This document shows, piece by piece, positions 13,583 to 19,133 of a stretch of 19,133 bases of DNA; position 1 is the stretch's first letter; every line of letters starts with the position of its first letter. Made by a program: the position numbers and the translations under genes. Below the pieces are notes generated by a model. The model had not been told where the DNA came from. It saw nothing but the letters and a program-made list of their open reading frames with translations, and did not search any database. Source of the stretch: JBBRSC01 sp038245795 (GTDB taxonomy: Bacteria > Actinomycetota > Acidimicrobiia > Acidimicrobiales > Microtrichaceae); NCBI GenBank assembly GCA_038245795.1, contig JBBRSC010000032.1, positions 1 to 19,133 of the forward strand, given 5' to 3'.

Positions 13583-15304
13583 GTGGCAACGCTGACAACC
13601 AATCTGTTCTGGGGCCAGGGCGAACGTGACCATCGCCTCTATGTGACCGACGGTCACTGGCCCAACGACATGGCCGGCTCGGTGTTCGTCGTGGGTCCTG
13701 ACAAACAACGACCCGGTGGTCACTGGTTCGATCAGCAGGGTCTGCTCTGCAAGATCAACCTCATCCCTGATCGGAAGGGACGGGTTGTCGTTCAGCATCG
13801 CCGCATCAGGACGCCCCTCGATCGCATCCGGAATCGCTTTCCGAAGCTCTTCAAGACCCTGCTGTTCATGGAGATCTCGCCGTTCGGTCTGTCGAACCTC
13901 GCGAACACCAACGTCCAGACCATCGACGATCTACTCTTCATCGGCTACGACGCCGGTCGACCGCTCGAGGTCGATCCCGAGACCATGAAATACATCACGC
14001 CGGTCGGCGCCAATGATGAGTGGCTCCAGTCGCTCCCTGGCCTTTTGGAACCCGGCATCTCCGTGGCAGCGCACCCTGCGTCGGACGTTCCCGAGAACCG
14101 GCTCTGGTTCGTGAACTACTCCCCGATGCCCATCAACCGACAGGTCTTCGTGGCCGCATGGGATCTCGATGGTCCGGTCATGCGTTGGAAGGTCGAGGGC
14201 ATCGGCGACTTCGATTCGATCCACGACATCAAGGTCACCGAGGACTATCTGATCTTCACCGACCTGCCCTTCGTCACCGAACCACAGGTCTTTCAGGGGC
14301 TCCCGCCGTCGCACCCGAACAAGGACACGACCACCATGTGGATCGTGTCGAAGGCCGACATCGCGACCACCGCTCCTGGTGGCACAGTGCCCTGTCGCGA
14401 GGTCATCGTTCCCATGCCGACTGGCCATCTCTCGGTCGACTACGCAAATCCCGACGGCAAGATTCGTGTGTTCCTCGAACACATCCCCCTCCAGGACCTG
14501 ATGGTGATGGTGCACCGCGAGGAGTACAGCCATTTCACCGGCGGCCTGATGGATCCCAACCACGAGGGTCTCGTGACGCTGGCTGTGCAACCGGGGTGTG
14601 TCGGCAAGTACGTCATCGACGGCGAGTCCGGCCACATCCACGAGTCCGAGATCGCGTGGGACGATCGCTTCTGGGGAGCAGTGCTGGCCACCAAGGACGA
14701 GTCGTCCACCAAGGCCCGCGATCATCAGGGTCAGCTCTGGTACACGTCGCTCGGCTACGACCCGGCGTTGGTGCCCGAGACCTGGTGGCAGCTCTATGCC
14801 GATGCAGGACTCCACTCGTTGGTCGACCCCCACGAGCTCCCCACCGAGCCAGTACCCGCAGCGATTGCGCGCTTCGACCGTGAGTCGATGAAGGTCGCCG
14901 AGGTGTTCCCGATCGAGGCCGGTGCCTTTGCGCATCCGCCGACGTTCGTGCCACGTCGCGGCGCCACCGATCCTGACGACGGCTACGTGGTCTGCATCAT
15001 CCACCGCAACGGTCCAAAGGAGGTCTGGGTGTTCGACGCCATGGACATCGAGCGAGGGCCGTTGGCGCAGGCGACCGCCAAGGACTTCAACCCGCCGCTG
15101 CTGTTGCACTCGACGTGGATGCCGCCCCGCCCAGGCAAGCGACCGAGCACCTACAAGATCCCGCTGTCACGCGACCTCAAGGGAGCCACGCGCCAGTTCT
15201 TCCCACTCATCGGCGGCCTGCTGAAAACTGGCAAGGACATCGCGCTGGCCGAGAAAGCTGCGGCGAAGACGGCCCAAGCCGAGGCGGCAGCGCACGCCGG
15301 CTGA
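13583..15304 (+). CDS. Carotenoid cleavage oxygenase family (RPE65-like) dioxygenase
   Basis: The 573-residue protein fits the non-heme iron family that splits double bonds in carotenoids, apocarotenoids or stilbenes. Four conserved histidines for iron can be assigned: His164 in VAAHPASD, His214 in SIHDIKVTEDYLIF, His300 in FLEHIP and His509 in LLLHSTW. The FVPRRGATDPDDGYVV stretch is also typical. The segment around the third His is less canonical (the usual HxxNA(Y/W)E is absent). No signal peptide is seen. GTG 13583 is preferred: AGGGG is five nt upstream, the domain starts soon after, and upstream codons (from ATG 13526) have unusually few G/C third positions. The ORF stays open back to 13358. 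It lies tail-to-tail with the TetR gene. The substrate is unknown. Confidence 0.88.
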   Translation: MATLTTNLFWGQGERDHRLYVTDGHWPNDMAGSVFVVGPDKQRPGGHWFDQQGLLCKINLIPDRKGRVVVQHRRIRTPLDRIRNRFPKLFKTLLFMEISPFGLSNLANTNVQTIDDLLFIGYDAGRPLEVDPETMKYITPVGANDEWLQSLPGLLEPGISVAAHPASDVPENRLWFVNYSPMPINRQVFVAAWDLDGPVMRWKVEGIGDFDSIHDIKVTEDYLIFTDLPFVTEPQVFQGLPPSHPNKDTTTMWIVSKADIATTAPGGTVPCREVIVPMPTGHLSVDYANPDGKIRVFLEHIPLQDLMVMVHREEYSHFTGGLMDPNHEGLVTLAVQPGCVGKYVIDGESGHIHESEIAWDDRFWGAVLATKDESSTKARDHQGQLWYTSLGYDPALVPETWWQLYADAGLHSLVDPHELPTEPVPAAIARFDRESMKVAEVFPIEAGAFAHPPTFVPRRGATDPDDGYVVCIIHRNGPKEVWVFDAMDIERGPLAQATAKDFNPPLLLHSTWMPPRPGKRPSTYKIPLSRDLKGATRQFFPLIGGLLKTGKDIALAEKAAAKTAQAEAAAHAG

Positions 15305-15316
15305 GCGCTGCGCTCA
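15302..15316. terminator. Perfect palindrome across two convergent stop codons
   Basis: TGAGCGC-T-GCGCTCA starts with the stop of the oxygenase gene and ends with the complement of the TetR stop. As RNA it can form a 6-bp stem with a 3-nt loop on either strand. Three pairs follow from facing TGA codons; four more per arm do not. There is no T-run, so it would be at best a weak bidirectional terminator. Confidence 0.35.
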
Positions 15317-16060
15317 CTCGGGCAGCGCTGGTGCCAGCGGACCGACTGCCGCGAGTCGATCCACGAACTCTGTCGCTGCGGTAAGGCCATCCGCCGTCGC
15401 TCCCCAAGCCGACAGCAAATCCAGGGTCAGCATCCGCGCCAACCGATCGCCATCGAACAACTCGGCGTCGTAGATGTGAAGACGACTCACCTGCAGGACG
15501 CCGCTCACTGCCGCGGCCCACGTGATCACCCGGCCCATCGTGTCTGCGTGGTCAAGTGCTCCGGCCGCCGCCGCGACATCGAGTTCTGAACGCAGCTGGT
15601 CGAGCAGCCGCATGGCCGACGGAATCACGCGGAGGCCATCCTCGGGCGACATGACGGCATGGGACTCGTTCATCAGCATCTGCAGCAACCGCAGCTCCTG
15701 GGGAAACGAGTCGGCGGTCGAGACGAAGAACCGGCCGAAGAGGACGAGGCGGGCGAGCGCAGCCGAGATCTCGTCGAGATCATCGAGGACGATCTGCTGG
15801 GCACCCCGCGAGCGAATGATCTGTGATGAGGCGAAGAGCCGTTCGACGGCTTCTCGCTGTACCTCGGCCACGAGCGCTCCCTTTGACGGGAAGTAGCGGT
15901 ACACCGCACCGATCGCCGCGTCGCATTCGTCCGCGAGTCGCTGCATTGTGAGGGCGTCGAACCCCTCCCCCGTCACAATATTGAGCGCCGTCGACAAGAA
16001 GATCCGGGTGCGCTCGATCCGATTGCGTTCGCGGATTCCAGGCTCTGATGCGGTTGCCAT
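15314..16060 (-). CDS. TetR-family transcriptional regulator
   Basis: A 248-residue protein with an N-terminal TetR helix-turn-helix. RIFLSTALNIVTGEGFDALTM (19-39) is the first helix region, followed by RLADECDAAIGAVYRYFPSKGALV (41-64), where YRYFPSK is the classical recognition-helix end. The C-terminal domain is all-helical, variable, and presumably binds a ligand. ATG 16060 gives a normal-length N-terminus. The frame is open to 16150 with other ATGs, but these would add residues not usual for the family. No SD is visible. It is divergent from the flavoprotein gene 77 bp away, and convergent with the carotenoid oxygenase gene nine bp away, so either could be its target; the divergent one is the usual case. 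Confidence 0.92.
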   Translation of the reverse strand: MATASEPGIRERNRIERTRIFLSTALNIVTGEGFDALTMQRLADECDAAIGAVYRYFPSKGALVAEVQREAVERLFASSQIIRSRGAQQIVLDDLDEISAALARLVLFGRFFVSTADSFPQELRLLQMLMNESHAVMSPEDGLRVIPSAMRLLDQLRSELDVAAAAGALDHADTMGRVITWAAAVSGVLQVSRLHIYDAELFDGDRLARMLTLDLLSAWGATADGLTAATEFVDRLAAVGPLAPALPE

Positions 16061-16097
16061 GCCGACAGTCTCGCGGATCGGCCGTACACACATCGTC

Positions 16098-16106
16098 TGT
16101 CCGACA
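16098..16106. promoter_or_regulatory. Small palindrome TGTC-C-GACA, possible TetR operator
   Basis: The 77-bp gap between the TetR and flavoprotein starts contains TGTC-C-GACA. It overlaps a possible -35 (CCGACA, 16101-16106) placed 19 nt before a weak -10 (TAGCAA, 16126-16131) that ends six nt before the flavoprotein ATG. A wider inverted pair, GGATCG (16075-16080) and CGATCC (16112-16117), flanks it. TetR operators are often palindromes in such gaps, but nine bp is short. Confidence 0.3.
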
Positions 16107-16137
16107 ACAACGCGATCCGTCGTGATAGCAACGGGCC

Positions 16138-18660
16138 ATGGACCCCACACCCCCCCGAGCGACGCGAGCGTTGCCGTCCAGTGCTCGCATCGTCATCATC
16201 GGCGGAGGGGTCGGCGGCGGATCGATCGCCTACCACCTCGCCCAGCGCGGGGAGACCGACGTGGTCGTCCTCGAACGGAACGAACTCACGTCGGGATCCA
16301 CTTTCCATTCGGCTGGCCTCGTCGGACAACTCCGGTCGTCGCTGCCGTTGACCCGCATGATGATGCATTCGGTCGAGACCTACCGCGAACTCGAAGCAAT
16401 GGGCCCGGAACTTGGAACTGCGCCCGGTTGGACCGAGATCGGCTCCATGAGAATTGCCTCGACCCCGGAACGGTTGGAGGAACTCCGACGCCAACACGGC
16501 TGGGCGAAGACCTTCGGCCTCCCCATGGAACTGCTCTCGGCATCGGAGGCAGTCGAACGGTTTCCGCTGATGGACCCCGCGGGTGTCTGCGGCGCGATCT
16601 TCCTCCCGACCGACGGCCATCTCGATCCGTCGTCGTTGACCAACTCGTTCTTCATGGCAGCGCGCTCGATGGGCGTGACCGTACGGACCAACACCCGGGT
16701 GCTCGGGTTCGGGCTCACCGACAATGGTCGCGGCGGTACGCGCATGACCAGTGTCGAAACTGATGCCGGGACCATCGACTGCGAGGTGGTGATCGCCGCT
16801 TGCGGGATGTACACGACCGATGTCGCTGCCCTCGCCGGAGTCAACGTTCCCATCGTGCCGATGGCGCACCAGTACCTGATCACCCTGCCCATCGACGGCG
16901 TCACCGCCGATCTGCCATCGATGCGCGATCCGGACAATCTCGTCTACTTCCGCAATCAGGGCGGCGGGTTGATCGCTGGCGGCTACGAGCGCGATCCCGC
17001 TCCGTGGTCGCTCCATGGCGTCCCATCTGACTTCAATTACCGGTTGTTGGACGAAGATTGGGACCGGTTTGCGCCGCTGATGGAAGCCGCCATCCGGCGG
17101 GTCCCAGCGTTGGAGGGGGCAGAAATTCGCCAGCTCCTCAACGGTCCTGAAGGATTCACGCCCGACAACGAGTTCATTCTCGGACCATCGGAGGTGTCCG
17201 GCTTCTTCGTGGCGGCCGGCTTCTGCGCCCACGGGATCGCCGGCGCTGGCGGCGTCGGACGCGTGATGGCCGAATGGGTACTCGACGGCACGCCGAGCTT
17301 CGACTGTTGGAAGATGGACATCCGTCGTTTCGGCGCGGCGTACCGGAGCCGAGATTTCGCGCAGGCCCGGACCGTCGAGGTGTACTCGACCTACTACGAC
17401 ATCCACTACCCGAACGAGGAGCGTCGTGCGGCCCGGCCGTTGCGACGCTCAGCGGCGTACTCGGCGCTCGTTGAGTTGGGGTGCGAGTTCGGCGAGAAGT
17501 CGATGTGGGAACGTCCCAACTGGTTCCCGTCCAACGCCAGCCTCAGTACCGGCATCGAGCCCGGGATCGACCTCGAGACGCTTCGCCCCACAGGTTGGGC
17601 CGGGCGACACTGGCATCCGGCCATCGCAGCTGAGGCGCTCGCGACCCGCTCGACCGCCGGGCTCTTCGACGAATCAAGCTTTGCAAAGATTCGCATCGAG
17701 GGGCCGAGCGCCACCGAGTTGCTGCAGTGGTTGTGCGACAACAATATCGATCGACCTGTCGGATCGATCGTCTACACACAGCTCCTCAACGATCGGGGCG
17801 GGATCGAGTGCGATCTGACCGTGACCCGTGAAGCCACCGACTGTTACCTCATGTTCACCGGCACGGCCTTCGCCACCCACGATCTCGGCTGGATCACTGC
17901 GCGGGCCAGCGAACATCCCGCGGGCGAAGGCGTCACCATCGCCGATGTCACTGCCTCGATGTCGACCTTCGGGTGTTGGGGTCCGGCGGCCGAGGCAATC
18001 CTGTCACCTCTCACGTCCTCACCGATGTCCTCCGCCGACTTCCCCTACCTGACGTCGCAGATGATCAGCCTGGGGCCGGTACCGGTGCGCGCCTCCCGTG
18101 TCACGTTCGTGGGCGAGTCCGGATGGGAGGTGTCGTGCGCAACCGAGTTCGGCGCCTCACTCTGGGAACTCATCTGGTCGGCCGGCGAAGGGCATGGTCT
18201 GGTGGCTGGCGGCTATCGGGCCATCGACGCATTGCGAGTTGAGAAGGGGTATCGCGTCTGGGGATCCGACATCACTCCTGATGACACCCCCGACGAAGCG
18301 GGACTGGGCTTCTGCGTGCGGCTCGACAAGCCGGGCGGGTTCATTGGCCGCGACGCCATCGCCACCCTGCGGGCCACTGGTCCCCCGGCCCGCAGGCTCG
18401 TCACGTTGCGGCTCGACGACCCACTCGCGGTCGCCGCTGGATCCGAACCGGTACGCGCTCCCGGCGGCGCCATCCTCGGGCGCGTGACCTCTGGCGGTCA
18501 GGGATACACGGTCGGCGCCTCGATCGCCTTCGCCTACGTCCCGATCGAGTTGGTCGACCCGGGCACCCGCCTGGAGGTCGAGCTCTTCGGCGACTGGATC
18601 GGCGCCACGGTCGACGTCACGAGCGTGTGGGATTCGAGCGGCGAGCGACTCCGTGGATGA
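16138..18660 (+). CDS. Sarcosine/dimethylglycine dehydrogenase-like FAD-folate enzyme
   Basis: An 840-residue protein with the four-part layout of the DMGDH/SARDH family: a FAD-binding DAO domain (about 17-390), a linker (FAO_M, about 395-450), a GcvT aminomethyltransferase-like domain (about 470-740) and a GcvT C-terminal barrel (about 755-835). IIGGGVGGGSIAYHL (20-34) is the dinucleotide-binding motif. GSTFHSAGLVGQLR contains His57, the position that binds FAD covalently in mammalian DMGDH and SARDH. LNDRGGIECDLTV carries the expected folate-site residues. Such enzymes demethylate N-methylated amines, passing the one-carbon unit to tetrahydrofolate. The exact substrate (sarcosine, dimethylglycine or another) cannot be read. 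There is no signal peptide. It overlaps the next gene by eight bp. Confidence 0.9.
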   Translation: MDPTPPRATRALPSSARIVIIGGGVGGGSIAYHLAQRGETDVVVLERNELTSGSTFHSAGLVGQLRSSLPLTRMMMHSVETYRELEAMGPELGTAPGWTEIGSMRIASTPERLEELRRQHGWAKTFGLPMELLSASEAVERFPLMDPAGVCGAIFLPTDGHLDPSSLTNSFFMAARSMGVTVRTNTRVLGFGLTDNGRGGTRMTSVETDAGTIDCEVVIAACGMYTTDVAALAGVNVPIVPMAHQYLITLPIDGVTADLPSMRDPDNLVYFRNQGGGLIAGGYERDPAPWSLHGVPSDFNYRLLDEDWDRFAPLMEAAIRRVPALEGAEIRQLLNGPEGFTPDNEFILGPSEVSGFFVAAGFCAHGIAGAGGVGRVMAEWVLDGTPSFDCWKMDIRRFGAAYRSRDFAQARTVEVYSTYYDIHYPNEERRAARPLRRSAAYSALVELGCEFGEKSMWERPNWFPSNASLSTGIEPGIDLETLRPTGWAGRHWHPAIAAEALATRSTAGLFDESSFAKIRIEGPSATELLQWLCDNNIDRPVGSIVYTQLLNDRGGIECDLTVTREATDCYLMFTGTAFATHDLGWITARASEHPAGEGVTIADVTASMSTFGCWGPAAEAILSPLTSSPMSSADFPYLTSQMISLGPVPVRASRVTFVGESGWEVSCATEFGASLWELIWSAGEGHGLVAGGYRAIDALRVEKGYRVWGSDITPDDTPDEAGLGFCVRLDKPGGFIGRDAIATLRATGPPARRLVTLRLDDPLAVAAGSEPVRAPGGAILGRVTSGGQGYTVGASIAFAYVPIELVDPGTRLEVELFGDWIGATVDVTSVWDSSGERLRG

Positions 18661-19133
18661 CTCCCGTGCACTCGATGACCTCTGGCACCAGCTTCCCTCG
18701 TGTCGCGATCACACCGCTGTTTCGCAGCTCCACGGCGGACTCACGAACGTCAACCATCTGATCCGTACACCGACCGGCGATGTCGTCGCGCGGCTGTCCA
18801 GCCCGGACACCTCACTCCTCGCGATCGATCGGGATGTCGAAGAACACAACGCCCGCGCGGCCGCCAGTAGCGGGGTCGCCCCCGAGGTGCTGGATCGTCT
18901 TCTCGATCCGCCGGTACTGGTGGTGCGCTACATCCCCTCGACCACGCTCGATGCTGGCGCCGTTGCGTCAGGTCGCTACACCCAGGAGATCGCTGCATCC
19001 CTCCGGACACTCCACCACGGCTCCGCCTTCCGCAGCCGATTCGACATGTTCGATATCGGCGATCGCTATCTCGGGCTGGCGCTGGAGCGCGGCCTCCATC
19101 TCCCGCCCGGCTACGTCGATCACCGCGGCACGA
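18653..19133 (+). CDS. Choline-kinase/aminoglycoside-phosphotransferase-like protein (3' end cut)
   Basis: The first 160 codons of a gene starting at GTG 18653, which overlaps the preceding stop by eight bp, run off the right edge. HGGLTNVNHLI (27-37) is the nucleotide-binding G-rich loop of choline/ethanolamine kinases and related APH proteins. VVARLS follows, then DVEEHNARAAASSGVAPEVLD (61-81), the helix with the conserved Glu that pairs with the ATP-binding residue. YIPSTTL fits the hinge region. The catalytic HGDxxxxN and the DxE metal site lie beyond the window. An ATG at 18657 is out of frame and soon hits a stop. The position behind a methylamine-type dehydrogenase suggests a small amino alcohol as substrate, but this is inference. 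Confidence 0.85.
   Translation, partial: MDDSRALDDLWHQLPSCRDHTAVSQLHGGLTNVNHLIRTPTGDVVARLSSPDTSLLAIDRDVEEHNARAAASSGVAPEVLDRLLDPPVLVVRYIPSTTLDAGAVASGRYTQEIAASLRTLHHGSAFRSRFDMFDIGDRYLGLALERGLHLPPGYVDHRGT

Noticed and set aside
1..19133. CRISPR arrays, tRNA genes, insertion sequences, riboswitches (including a cobalamin riboswitch near cobO)
   Set aside because: No regularly spaced repeats, cloverleaf, transposase or B12-box-like leader was seen; the space before cobO is too short for a riboswitch.

Overview
The window is GC-rich (roughly 65% by eye) and almost fully coding, with 16 genes on both strands and no intergenic gap above about 205 bp. The gene types point to an actinobacterium, probably of the Acidimicrobiia/Ilumatobacter kind. 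They include a SpoIID/LytB protein with an actinobacterial C-terminal module, a YerB-like DUF3048 protein, a deacetylase-glycosyltransferase fusion and a BtuR/CobO enzyme. GTG/TTG starts, 4-bp and 8-bp gene overlaps and many starts without a Shine-Dalgarno (SD) sequence fit the same group. The taxon is inference. No tRNA, rRNA, CRISPR array, insertion sequence or prophage gene was seen.

Positions 1-3791 (minus strand) hold three coupled units. A substrate-binding lipoprotein overlaps the start of an MFS-like permease that runs off the left edge. Upstream, a two-helix membrane protein overlaps an alpha/beta hydrolase. A GH29 alpha-L-fucosidase-family enzyme (3855-5162) precedes them. It is divergent from a CobO/BtuR-type cobalamin adenosyltransferase (5182-5748).

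Positions 5753-8346: a four-helix membrane protein of unknown role is divergent from a tRNA-dihydrouridine synthase gene, which overlaps a Maf-type nucleotide pyrophosphatase.

Positions 8333-13379 (minus strand) look like a cell-envelope operon in the order SpoIID/LytB protein, NodB-like/GT2 fusion, DUF3048 protein. The GT2 half keeps its catalytic motifs, but the NodB-like half has lost its metal-binding residues. This is the most unusual protein here.

Positions 13583-19133: a carotenoid-cleavage-oxygenase family gene converges on a TetR regulator. The regulator is divergent from a four-domain sarcosine/dimethylglycine-dehydrogenase-like flavoprotein that overlaps a choline-kinase-like phosphotransferase (cut by the right edge). 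The last two suggest methylated-amine or choline/betaine-linked one-carbon metabolism, possibly under TetR control.

Several genes that are not operon-internal have a TANNNT -10-like hexamer 7-9 nt before the start codon and no SD, suggesting leaderless transcripts. Others have clear SD sequences that decide the start.
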